Assembly: GCA_958295465.1 (NCBI GenBank)
Contig: OY282353.1
Location: 4,889,001 to 4,953,000, forward strand
DNA length: 64,000 bases
Reading direction: 5' to 3'
Source of the DNA: an uncultured Gammaproteobacteria bacterium
Lineage (GTDB): Bacteria; Pseudomonadota; Gammaproteobacteria; HK1
The first letter of the stretch is position 1, and each line of letters starts with the position of its first letter. Positions 18,391-27,220 of the stretch are shown in pieces. The notes beneath the pieces were generated by a model. That model did no database searches. It was not told where the DNA came from and worked only from the letters and a program-made list of their open reading frames with translations. The position numbers and the translations under genes are program-made.

Positions 18391-19416
18391 ATGACGCACG
18401 CGGCAGCACGCCACACTCCAACCGCCCGCGGAATCAAGGCGCTCCTGCTCGCATGCGTGCTCACCGGCGCGTGGCCGCAGCCTGCCGCCGCCCAGCCGGA
18501 TCTCATGTCGACTCTCAGCGCGGTGGTCGCGGTCGAAGCGCTCGTCCCGACCGACGCCCGCACCGCGGCAATCCTCGGTGAAGAACGGCTCGGGACCGGC
18601 ATCGTCATCGACGGCGCGGGGCTCGTCGTCACCATCGGCTACCTCATCCTGGAGGCCACCGACGCCTGGGTCCGCACCGGGGGCGGGCAGCGCGTCCCGG
18701 CCGACCTCCTCGCCTACGACCACGAAACCGGCTTCGGGCTGCTGCGCGCGCAGGCCCCTCTCGACAAGGTGGTGCCGATGGCCCTCGGCGACTCCGAAGC
18801 GCTGGTCGAGGGCGCGCCGGCGGTCATCGCGTCATACGGCGGACCGGGCGTTCTGCAGCCGGTGGTGACCGTGTCCCGGCGCGACTTCGCGGGATACTGG
18901 GAGTACCTGCTCGAGGATGCGATCTTCACGAACCCGCCGTACCGATACTTCGGGGGCGCGGCGCTGATGTCCACCGGCGGCCGGCTCGTCGGAGTCGGCT
19001 CGCTCATCGTCCCCGACGCCGCCCTCGAGCCCACCACCGTCCCCGGCAACATGTTCGTCCCCGTCGCACGGCTCAAGGCGGTGCTCGCGGACCTCATCGT
19101 ATCCGGGCGATCGGCGAGCCCCTTGCGGCCCTGGCTCGGGGTCTACGCCGAGGAGCGCGAGGACGGCGGGGTCGTGGTGTTGAACCTCGCCGACGACGGA
19201 CCGGCCCTGGCCGCGGGTATCGAGCCGGGCGACGTCATCGTCTCGGCCGGCGACGTCCGCGTGCACGGCCTCGCCGACTTCTACCGCAAGCTGTGGAACG
19301 GTCGCGGACCCGGCGATCGGGTGACCCTCACCGTGGAACGCGGCGGCGAACCACGCAGCATCGACGTCCTCGGTGGGAATCGCTACCGGTGGTTGCGGCT
19401 CAAGTCGCACCCGTGA
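18391..19416 (+). CDS. exported HtrA-like pseudoprotease with PDZ domain
   Basis: The start at 18391 lies 6 nt after GGAGG and gives a 341-residue protein with a clear signal peptide (LLLACVLTGAWPQPAAAQ). Residues about 55-240 align with the chymotrypsin-like domain of S1C/HtrA proteases, and 245-335 form a PDZ domain (YAEEREDGGVVVLNLADDGP, IEPGDVIVSAGDVRVHGL). All three catalytic positions appear to be lost: the TNAHVV motif reads TIGYLI (Tyr84 for His), the DLA(V/L)L motif reads GFGLL, and GNSGGPL reads YRYFGGAAL (Phe187 for Ser). It should not be an active protease; a periplasmic chaperone or binding role is an inference. The same YLILEA form may occur in other bacteria as a family. Confidence 0.8.
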   Translation: MTHAAARHTPTARGIKALLLACVLTGAWPQPAAAQPDLMSTLSAVVAVEALVPTDARTAAILGEERLGTGIVIDGAGLVVTIGYLILEATDAWVRTGGGQRVPADLLAYDHETGFGLLRAQAPLDKVVPMALGDSEALVEGAPAVIASYGGPGVLQPVVTVSRRDFAGYWEYLLEDAIFTNPPYRYFGGAALMSTGGRLVGVGSLIVPDAALEPTTVPGNMFVPVARLKAVLADLIVSGRSASPLRPWLGVYAEEREDGGVVVLNLADDGPALAAGIEPGDVIVSAGDVRVHGLADFYRKLWNGRGPGDRVTLTVERGGEPRSIDVLGGNRYRWLRLKSHP

Positions 19417-19456
19417 TCCGATCGAATGCCTCGCGATACGTACACGGGGCCTGAGC

Positions 19457-19627
19457 GGCCTCACCCGGTCTTCGACGGCACATGGAGATCGACACGCGCC
19501 GGTACTTCGACCTCTGCCGGGAGCTTGAACGGCCTCACCCGCCCCTCGACGGCACGTGGAGATCGACACGCGCCGGTACTTCGATCTCTGCCGGGAGCTT
19601 GAACGACCTCACCCGCTCCTCGACGGC
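19457..19627. repeat. 74-bp tandem repeat
   Basis: Units start at 19457, 19531 and 19605 (third copy partial), each opening with (GG/GA)CCTCACCCG and containing CGACGGCAC then GAGATCGACACGCGCCGG. The flanks are also related: GAATGCCTCGCGATACGTAC near 19424-19443 resembles GGATGCCTCCCGATACTTGC near 19645-19664. No gene is seen; the array fills the gap between two converging genes. Confidence 0.85.
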
Positions 19628-19756
19628 GCGCCTGTAATCCGGACGGATGCCTCCCGATACTTGCACGAGGTCTGCTCGACGATCCCGACCGGCAGCGGCG
19701 GCGCCGGCGGGGTCTTGTCCCAGTCGAGGGTTTCCAGGTATCGGATCCCAACGTTC

Positions 19757-19781
19757 CGGATTCCCGCTTGCGCGGGAGCGG
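19757..19781. repeat. REP-like palindrome
   Basis: A short palindrome TTCCCGCTTGCGCGGGA (about 19761-19777) within the 3' intergenic region of ubiI. It resembles the element near 24831-24850 and is typical of the dispersed REP-like palindromes found between genes in high-GC proteobacteria. It could act as a transcription terminator for the converging transcripts. Confidence 0.55.
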
Positions 19782-19916
19782 CGAGGATCGGGAATCTTCA
19801 TCCATGCTTGCGGTTTCTACCGCGAGCCGCAGCGTGAAGCCATGCTGCCCGAGCCGGCGTGGCCGGAACCACGGGTCCGCTCACGAACATCTTCGACTGT
19901 CTTGCACGAGATTCGA

Positions 19917-21128
19917 TTACCAGGGGCCGTCGGAGACGCCACGGGCGAGGACCGGGAGGTCGCCGTCGAAACCGGACGCGAACCGCATGAAACCCGCTTT
20001 GAGCGGCGGGAGCCGATCGGTCAGGCCGAGCCCGGTCTCGCGCAGCCGCCGCACCGGCGTCCAGGGGCTGGAGAACAGGTGCCGGAAGCCGCCCAGCACC
20101 GCCTGCATCAGGGCGTTGTGGCCGCGCCGCCACCGCTCGTAGCGACGCAGCGTCGTCCGCCCCCCGATGTCCCGCCCGAGTCCGCGGGCCCGGCCGATGA
20201 CCTCGGCGAGAGCCGCCGCGTCGAGCAACCCCAGGTTCACGCCCTGACCCGCGAGCGGATGCACGACGTGGGCGGCGTCGCCGGCCAGCGCGACCCGATC
20301 GCGGACGTAGGCCCGCGCGTGCAGATGGCGTAGCGCGAACGACGCGCGGGGGCCCGGCGCGCTCACCGCGCCGAGCTTCCATTCGAAGGCGTCGGCCACC
20401 TCGAAACCGAAGGAATCGGCGTCGAGCGCACGCAGTCGCGCGGCGTGCCCGGGGGTCGTCGACCACACGATCGACGAGGCTCCGTTCGAAAGCGGCAGGA
20501 AGGCGAGCGGGCCGGAGGGCAGGAACCGTTGCCATGCCGTCTCCCGGTGCGGCATCGCCGTGCGCACCTCGGCCACCACCGCTTCCTGGTGGTAGTCGCC
20601 CTCGGTGATCCCGATCCCCGCGAGCTCGCGCACCCGCGAGCCGGCGCCGTCCGCACCGGCGACGAGCGACGCGCGCAAGCGCCGACCCGCGAGCGCGACC
20701 ACCGCTTCCCCGCCGTCGATGGCGAGTCCGGCAACCTCCGTCCCCCGATGCCATTCGACGTTCGGCAGCGCTTCGATCCGCTGCTCGACCGCCCACTGCA
20801 CGACCGCGTTCTCGATGATGTGGCCAAGAACCGGCTCGCCGATCTCGGCGCTGTCGAAGTGCACCTGGCCGGTGCGTTCCCATACGTGCATCTCGCGCAT
20901 CGGTCCAATGCGCTCCGCCGGCAGCGCCTCCCACACGCCGAGGGCGCGCAGGATGCGCTCCGATGCGACGGTGAACGCGCTGACCCGCAGGTCGCGGGCC
21001 GGACCCGGGGGCGCGGCCGGCGCGGCCGAACGTTCGACGATCGCGACCCGGAGGCCGTGCTCTCCCAACGCGAGGGCAAGCGTCGCGCCCACGAGCCCGC
21101 CGCCGACGACGACGGTGTCGTACTTCAC
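19917..21128 (-). CDS. ubiI: ubiquinone biosynthesis FAD monooxygenase, UbiI/VisC-like
   Basis: A GTG at 21128 gives a 403-residue flavoprotein starting VKYDTVVVGGGLVGATLALALG, the Rossmann FAD-binding motif; upstream codons belong to a repeat array and are not conserved. The DG motif ASLVAGADGAGSRVRELAGI and the GD motif VALAGDAAHVVHPLAGQGVNLGLLDAA identify the UbiH/I/F family, and the GDAAH version with GQGVNLG is closer to UbiI/UbiF than to UbiH. The enzyme hydroxylates the ubiquinone ring precursor. Position after pepP and ubiH matches the E. coli pepP-ubiH-ubiI operon. The 96-bp repeat array upstream separates it from ubiH. Confidence 0.85.
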   Translation of the reverse strand: MKYDTVVVGGGLVGATLALALGEHGLRVAIVERSAAPAAPPGPARDLRVSAFTVASERILRALGVWEALPAERIGPMREMHVWERTGQVHFDSAEIGEPVLGHIIENAVVQWAVEQRIEALPNVEWHRGTEVAGLAIDGGEAVVALAGRRLRASLVAGADGAGSRVRELAGIGITEGDYHQEAVVAEVRTAMPHRETAWQRFLPSGPLAFLPLSNGASSIVWSTTPGHAARLRALDADSFGFEVADAFEWKLGAVSAPGPRASFALRHLHARAYVRDRVALAGDAAHVVHPLAGQGVNLGLLDAAALAEVIGRARGLGRDIGGRTTLRRYERWRRGHNALMQAVLGGFRHLFSSPWTPVRRLRETGLGLTDRLPPLKAGFMRFASGFDGDLPVLARGVSDGPW

Positions 21129-21177
21129 GGCCGGAGCCCCGGCGCGGACCCCGGCACCCTGTCCCCGAGCCCCGCTG

Positions 21178-21465
21178 CGCAACGGGCCGGTATCCGCCTC
21201 GACGATACGGAGGCAGGCCTCGCGCACCGAGTCCCGGCGCAAGCCTCGGCGTCATGCCCCGCAAACCCTGCCGCGCAACGGGCCGGCGTTCGCCTCGACG
21301 ATACGGCGGCGGGCCTTACGCACCGAGTCCCGGCGCAAACCTCGGCGTCATGCCCCGCAAACCCCGTCGCGCAACGGGCCGGCGTTCGTCTCGACGATAC
21401 GGCGGCGGGCCTCACGGGCAGGGTCCCAGCGCGAGTCTCGGCACCTTGCCCGCGAACCCTGTCGC
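21178..21465. repeat. 96-bp tandem repeat x3 at the ubiH/ubiI junction
   Basis: Units begin at 21178, 21274 and 21370, all with CGCAACGGGCCGG and a CTCGACGATACGG core. The third unit continues into the last codons of ubiH (which ends at 21412), so the repeat is built from the ubiH tail plus the junction. The minus-strand reading of the units gives 32-residue repeats resembling the UbiH C-terminus, and each full copy carries a tiny frame MTPR(F/L)APGLGA. Confidence 0.88.
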
Positions 21466-23004
21466 GCGGCGGGCCAGCGCGCGCTTCAGCGGGGGGGCCA
21501 GATCGAGGGCGGCGAGCGCCGGCGCGCGTAGCGGCGCCGCCGGCGAGAACCGGTTGCAGAAGACGTCGACGAGCGCGTCGGTGAAGCGCGCGGCCCTGGC
21601 GTGATCCGGGGCGCGCCACCGCCGGTAGCGCTCCAGCACCTGTGCATCGCCGGGGGCGCATCCCTCCCGGCGGCCCGCCGCGACGACCTCGGTGAGGCAC
21701 GCGGCGTCACGCATCCCGAGGTTGAACCCCTGGCCCGCGACCGGGTGCAGATGGTTGGCGGCATTGCCGATCAGCGCGACGCGCTCGGCGACGGTGGCGT
21801 CCGCGCGCACGAACCGCAGCCCGAACACGGTGCGCTCGCCGGCCGATGCGAATCCGCCGAGGCGGCCCGCGAACACCGCGTCGAGCGCCTCGACGAAGGC
21901 GCGCTCGGGCAACGCGGCGAGCCGGTCCGCCCGCTCTCCGCCGCAACACCAGACGAGTCCGTAGCGCGCCCCGCCCATCGGCAGCAGGGCGACGGGGCCA
22001 CCGGGCGTGAAGCGCTCGAACGCCGCGTATTCCCTCGGCGCGCGTGCCTCCACCACCGAGGCGATCGCTCGCTGGCGGTAGTCGCGGATCGTGGCGCCGA
22101 TGCCGAGGGCATCGCGCAGTTCCGAACGCCCTCCGTCGGAGACGACCAGCAGCGAGGCCGTGAAGGTGAACGATGCATGATCGGATTCCCCGGTCCCTCC
22201 GGCGTCTCCGGCCCCATCGGCTCCCCAAGCTGCCACCGTACCCCCGGCTTCCGCGGCGGGACCTGGTTCTCCGGTGCTTCCGGTTCCCCCGGCACCTCCG
22301 GCTTCCCCTGCCTTTCCGACGCTCCCGGCTTCCGTGGCAAGCCCGGATTCTCCGGCGCTTCCGGTTCCCCCGGCACCTCCGGCTTCCCCTGATCCCCCGG
22401 CTTCCCCGGTCTCTCCGATCCCTCTGGCGTTTCCGGCTCCCCCGAAACCCACAGCGCCTCCGCCCCCGGCTCCCGCGCTCACCTGCGACACCACGACGTC
22501 GGCGCTGACGCGCGCATCGACGATGCGTCCGCCGGCGCGGTGGATCGCGGGCCGCCGCGCGACCGCGCCGCGGAGCGCCGCGCCGAGGGCGCCGGCGGCG
22601 ACCACGCTGCCGAAGCGCGGGAGGCCGCACCCGGCCGCTTCGAGCCGAGCCGCCCCGAAACGGCCCGCCTCCGAGACGTGGATGGACTCGATCGGGGTCG
22701 CCTGCCCCGCCAGCGCCTCCCACACCCCGAGCGCCGCGAGCACGCGCTCCGAAGCCAGGGAGAGGGCGAGGGGGCGCGGCGCGAACGCGGGCGACCCGAT
22801 GGTTACGGATGCGGAGGATTCATGCGCGGCGGCAGCGGGCGGCGGCCCCGCCGCACCGGCCCCCGGCGGATCGGCCAGCAGCACCTTCGACCCCGAATCA
22901 GCGAGCGCACAGGCGAGTGTTGCGCCGACCGCGCCGCCCCCCGCTACCGCGACGTCGTAGTGGGCGCCGGCGGCGGGCCGGGCGATGTCAGCCCGGTCCG
23001 GCAA
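21412..23004 (-). CDS. ubiH: ubiquinone biosynthesis FAD monooxygenase UbiH with a Gly-rich insertion
   Basis: The enzyme hydroxylates an octaprenyl-phenol intermediate of ubiquinone synthesis. The FAD motif AVAGGGAVGATLACALADSG is near residues 18-37, the DG motif at about 288-300, and the GD motif reads IGNAANHLHPVAGQGFNLGMRDAA; GNAA instead of GDAA is the form also found in E. coli UbiH. Residues about 177-276 are an inserted Gly-rich, collagen-like stretch that splits the FAD/substrate domain, making the protein 530 residues instead of about 400. The start used is a TTG inside a repeat array and is uncertain. The gene follows pepP, as in E. coli. Confidence 0.82.
   Translation of the reverse strand: MPDRADIARPAAGAHYDVAVAGGGAVGATLACALADSGSKVLLADPPGAGAAGPPPAAAAHESSASVTIGSPAFAPRPLALSLASERVLAALGVWEALAGQATPIESIHVSEAGRFGAARLEAAGCGLPRFGSVVAAGALGAALRGAVARRPAIHRAGGRIVDARVSADVVVSQVSAGAGGGGAVGFGGAGNARGIGETGEAGGSGEAGGAGGTGSAGESGLATEAGSVGKAGEAGGAGGTGSTGEPGPAAEAGGTVAAWGADGAGDAGGTGESDHASFTFTASLLVVSDGGRSELRDALGIGATIRDYRQRAIASVVEARAPREYAAFERFTPGGPVALLPMGGARYGLVWCCGGERADRLAALPERAFVEALDAVFAGRLGGFASAGERTVFGLRFVRADATVAERVALIGNAANHLHPVAGQGFNLGMRDAACLTEVVAAGRREGCAPGDAQVLERYRRWRAPDHARAARFTDALVDVFCNRFSPAAPLRAPALAALDLAPPLKRALARRATGFAGKVPRLALGPCP
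22177..22475 (-). repeat. Gly-X-Y-like coding repeat inside ubiH
   Basis: About 100 codons of irregular Gly-rich sequence (for example GEAGGAGGTGSAGES and KAGEAGGAGGTGSTGEPG). Inside it a unit of about 70 bp containing TCCGG(C/T)GCTTCCGGTTCCCC and GGCACCTCCGGCTTCCCCTG (plus-strand reading) occurs twice, near 22272 and 22356. The stretch interrupts a conserved enzyme domain and is not part of the family. Confidence 0.8.
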
Positions 23005-23265
23005 TCGACTCGACCTCGCCGGCCGACTCCGCCGGCGCCGCGGCCGATGCCGTGAGATTCGGTCTCGTCATCGGAACGCCCTCCTCGACGAAGCCGCGAC
23101 GGGGACCGGCGGCAGGCCGACCGGGGTCAGCCCGGTCCGGCAATCGACTCGACCTCGCCGGCCGACTCCGGCGGCGCCGCGCCCGGCGCCTCGGGGTTCG
23201 GTCCTGTCATCGGAACGCCCTCCTCGACGGGACCGCGGTGAGCACCAGTGGAGGACCGGCCGGGG

Positions 23266-23290
<25 letters not shown>
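22987..23290. repeat. 139-bp tandem repeat x3 at the pepP/ubiH junction
   Basis: Units begin at 22987, 23126 and 23265 with GTCAGCCCG(G/A)TCCG, exactly 139 bp apart. The third is the authentic 3' end of pepP; the two others sit between pepP and ubiH. Each extra copy holds, on the minus strand, GAGGAGGGCGTTCCG then ATG, that is, a strong ribosome binding site and start, opening a 27-codon frame (starts at 23071 and 23210) that ends ESIAGPG like the pepP tail. The leftmost small frame overlaps the TTG start of ubiH. Confidence 0.9.
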
Positions 23291-24573
<1,283 letters not shown>

Positions 24574-24790
24574 GACGAATGGCGCTCCGAATCGAACGTG
24601 ATCGTGCACCCGGCTTGCACGTCCGCGCCCCCGCCGGCCGCGGCCGTACGCCGGTGCGGTGCGGCCTTGCGCTTCGCGGCTCGGGCTTCGAATCAGTGTC
24701 CGGTCACCGATCGTGACCGGCACGTCCTCGTGCGCACGGGATGCTATCACCGCGGCACGAGCTTTTCTCACGCGGCGCCCGTTTCAGGTT

Positions 24791-24852
24791 GAACCGCCCC
24801 GGGAAACCCGGGGCGGTTCACCGCCGCCGTCATTCCCGCGGAAGCGGGAATC
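24791..24852. repeat. two adjacent palindromes in the pepP/zapA divergent region
   Basis: A 13-bp stem (GAACCGCCCCGGG, loop AAA, CCCGGGGCGGTTC) spans 24791-24819, and a REP-like palindrome ATTCCCGCGGAAGCGGGAAT follows at 24832-24851. They lie between divergent operons and are therefore not terminators of a known transcript; they may be mobile palindromes. The rest of 24574-25034 contains no gene. Confidence 0.7.
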
Positions 24853-25034
24853 CAGGTGTGAGTGAACCCCGAAACTCTGGCCAATCCATAGCGTGAAACG
24901 ACCCTGCAAGGGCATGGCGGTGGCGTTGACCATCGATCCCCTCGTTACCTATAGTAGTTTCCGCACACGAATCGCGGAGGCAGTGCATTCGCCCGCGGCA
25001 GCCTCGCCCCGCCCCAATCCGCGCCAGGGTTGCC

Positions 25035-25244
25035 ATGGATACTCTCGACACACGGGCGCTCGAAGAGAAGATCGACCACCTGATCCGGATCTGCAGCCGG
25101 CTCGAGGACGAGAATCGCGCGTTGCGCGATCAGCAGAGCAGCCTGATCGCGGAGCGCGCGGCGCTGGTCGAGAAATCGGAGCTGGCGCGATCGCGGGTCG
25201 AAGCGATGATCTCGCGCTTGCGTGCAATGGAGGCGGGCACTTGA
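25035..25244 (+). CDS. small coiled-coil protein of the TIGR02449 type, upstream of zapA
   Basis: The 69-residue protein is almost wholly a coiled coil (ALEEKIDHLIRICSRLEDEN, then RALRDQQSSLIAERAALVEK). Proteins of this size and pattern often precede zapA in gammaproteobacteria (family TIGR02449) and resemble short ZapB-like coiled coils, which suggests a link to the division ring, but no function is established that I can name. Its TGA overlaps the TTG start of zapA, so the two are translationally coupled. Confidence 0.8.
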   Translation: MDTLDTRALEEKIDHLIRICSRLEDENRALRDQQSSLIAERAALVEKSELARSRVEAMISRLRAMEAGT

Positions 25245-25564
25245 ACGACGAGCGTGAAGTCCTCTCCGTGCGGATCCTCGACAAGGAATACCGGATCTCG
25301 TGCATGCCGGGGGAACGCGAGAGCCTGATGGCGGCGGCCCGCGAGCTGAACGAACGGATGCAGGAGATGCGCGGCCACGCGAAGATGCTCGGGGCCGAGC
25401 GCATGGCGGTGATGGCCGCGCTCAACGTGATCCACGAGCGCGACCAGATCAAGTCGGGACAGCTCGGCGCTTTCGACATGGCGCAGGAAGCGGTCCACAG
25501 GCTCGAGAGCAAGCTCGACGCCGCAATCGGTCGACGGGAGCCCGCCCGGTCGCTAGACTCGTAG
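25241..25564 (+). CDS. zapA: cell division protein ZapA
   Basis: The 107-residue protein starts at an unusual TTG at 25241 that overlaps the stop of the previous gene and is preceded by GGAGG at a 7-nt spacing. Sequence features are VRILDKEYRISCMPGERESL, then AARELNERMQEMR and a C-terminal coiled coil around LGAERMAVMAALNVIHERDQ. ZapA binds FtsZ and bundles its protofilaments at midcell. Gene order zapA-ssrS-fau is conserved across gammaproteobacteria, which supports both this call and the 6S RNA call. Confidence 0.93.
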   Translation: MNDEREVLSVRILDKEYRISCMPGERESLMAAARELNERMQEMRGHAKMLGAERMAVMAALNVIHERDQIKSGQLGAFDMAQEAVHRLESKLDAAIGRREPARSLDS

Positions 25565-25568
25565 CCGA

Positions 25569-25754
25569 CGCCCCCGTGGTGTGCCAGAGTGCGCCTGCAA
25601 CCTCTCGAGCCTGATTCCATGCTGCCGGGAGCCGAACGTTGCGCTGTTGTGCAAGTCCGCGCCATGAGCGGAAAGCCTGATGCGCATCGCCAGGCGCCCC
25701 CCTGAACCCGAGTGGTTCAGAGGTCATCGCGCACGACGACGCCAACGGGGGGCG
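25569..25754 (+). ncRNA. ssrS: 6S RNA
   Basis: The 186-nt segment lies between zapA and fau, the conserved site of 6S RNA. Its ends pair: CGCCCCCGT at 25569-25577 with ACGGGGGGCG at 25745-25754, then GGTGT with ACGCC and GTGCGC with GCGCAC, giving the long closing stem. The 5' strand holds CTCTCGAGCCTGATT, matching the CCC(T/C)TGAGCCGATA block, and the 3' strand holds CCCTGAACCCG..GGTTCAGAGGT, matching CCTTGAACC..GGTTCAAGGGTT of known 6S RNAs. 6S RNA binds sigma70-RNA polymerase in stationary phase by mimicking an open promoter. Confidence 0.9.
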
Positions 25755-25896
25755 TCATTTCCACCGTAGCGGCCCGCCATGACGGCACGGGCGGCCTCGG
25801 AGACCACGGCATCATGCAGCCCCCGGCTCTCCATCGCTCGGGCTCTCCGAAAACACATCGTGGGCGAGCCGCCCTTACCGGCGCGGCGGCCCGAAG

Positions 25897-26541
25897 ATGA
25901 GCACTTCCACCGAACGCCGTGCGCTTCGCCGCGAGATGCGCAGGCGGCGGCGCGCGCTGGGCGCTTCGGACCGTCGCGAAGCCGCGCGGGCGCTGTCGAG
26001 GCGCCTCACCGGCAGCCGATGGTTCGCCAACAGCCGGACCATCGCGGTCTACCTCCCGAACGACGGCGAGATCAGCCTCCTTCCGTTGGTGGCGCGGGCG
26101 TGGTCGATGGGCAAGCGGACGTACCTCCCGAAGTTGTTCGGGCCGAGGCTGTGGTTCCTCCCCTTTCACGCGCGGACCGCGCTCGCCGGCAACCGGTTCG
26201 CGATCCCCGAACCGGTGGAGCCCGCCCGCCGGCGCATCCGCCCGCTGTCCCTCGACCTGGTGCTGTTCCCGCTCGTCGCGTTCGACCGGTTCGGGAACCG
26301 GCTCGGGATGGGCGGCGGGTACTACGACCGCACGTTCGAGGCGGTACGCCGCCGCGCCGCCTGGCGGGGACCGAAGCTGGTCGGGGTCGCCTACGAGATC
26401 CAGCAGGTGGATTCACTCCCCGCGGCTGACTGGGACGTCCCTCTCGACGCCATCGTCACCGAATGCGCGACCCGGCGGCCCCGCGGCGCCCCGGATCCCA
26501 TGAGCGGCGTCACGACCCGCGAACAGGCTTGCAGCGCGTGA
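25897..26541 (+). CDS. fau: 5-formyltetrahydrofolate cyclo-ligase
   Basis: The 214-residue protein converts 5-formyl-THF to 5,10-methenyl-THF with ATP. The basic N-terminus RREMRRRRRAL, the central IAVYLPNDGEISLLPLV, the LDLVLFPLVAFDRFGNRLGMGGGYYDRTFE signature (Mg-ATP/folate site) and GVAYEIQQVDSLPAADWDVPLD are all present. It follows ssrS, and in E. coli and many relatives the two are co-transcribed, so fau expression is probably linked to 6S RNA processing. Confidence 0.94.
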   Translation: MSTSTERRALRREMRRRRRALGASDRREAARALSRRLTGSRWFANSRTIAVYLPNDGEISLLPLVARAWSMGKRTYLPKLFGPRLWFLPFHARTALAGNRFAIPEPVEPARRRIRPLSLDLVLFPLVAFDRFGNRLGMGGGYYDRTFEAVRRRAAWRGPKLVGVAYEIQQVDSLPAADWDVPLDAIVTECATRRPRGAPDPMSGVTTREQACSA

Positions 26542-26653
26542 CCGCGGCGTCCTCCTTTCCCGCGAGTGCGTGCTCCGGCGGCCACGCGGCACCGGGTGAG
26601 CCGGCTACAATCACCGTGCGCCACATGCGCACGAACCCGAGGAGCGCGCATCC

Positions 26654-27112
26654 ATGCGGTACTGGCTGATGAAGACCGAGCCGGGGGAGTTCGGGATCGA
26701 CGATCTCGCGAAACGTCCCCGCAAGACGGAGCCGTGGGACGGCGTCCGCAACTACCAGGCGCGCAACATGATGCGCGACGAGATGAAGAAGGGGGATCGG
26801 GTGTTCATCTACCACTCGAACTGCGAGGCGCCCGGGATCGTCGGCATCGCCGGCATCGTGCGCGAGGGCTATCCCGACCCCACCGCCTTCGACCCCGAGG
26901 ACAGGCACTACGATCCGAAGAGCGACCCCGCGAACCCGCGCTGGTACCTCGTCGACGTCAAGTTCGAACGCAAGCTCCGGCGCACCATCCCTCTCACCGA
27001 GCTGAAGGCGCAGGCCGCCCTCGAAGGCATGGCGCTCGTGCGCCGCGGCAACCGCCTCTCGGTGATGCCGGTGAGCGAGCGGGAGTGGAAGTACATCCTC
27101 TCGCTGGAATGA
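26654..27112 (+). CDS. EVE domain-containing protein
   Basis: The 152-residue protein starts MRYWLMKTEPGEFGIDDL, the usual N-terminus of EVE-domain proteins (PUA/YTH-like fold). Conserved WDGVRNYQARNMMRDEMKKGD, VFIYHSNCEAPGIVGIA and WYLVDVKFERKLRRTIPL are present. EVE domains recognise modified bases in nucleic acids; this single-domain form (the human homologue is THYN1) has no well-defined bacterial role. A GAGGAG site lies 9 nt ahead of the ATG. Its position after fau is common in gammaproteobacteria. Confidence 0.93.
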   Translation: MRYWLMKTEPGEFGIDDLAKRPRKTEPWDGVRNYQARNMMRDEMKKGDRVFIYHSNCEAPGIVGIAGIVREGYPDPTAFDPEDRHYDPKSDPANPRWYLVDVKFERKLRRTIPLTELKAQAALEGMALVRRGNRLSVMPVSEREWKYILSLE

Positions 27113-27220
27113 CGCGGGAGGGATACGCGGCGCGGGACCGTGCGGCAGGCCGGCCCTGCCCCGAACCGGGACGTGCCACCCTCATACCGGGCGCTGCCGC
27201 CGGCCAGAGCGGCGCCCCGC

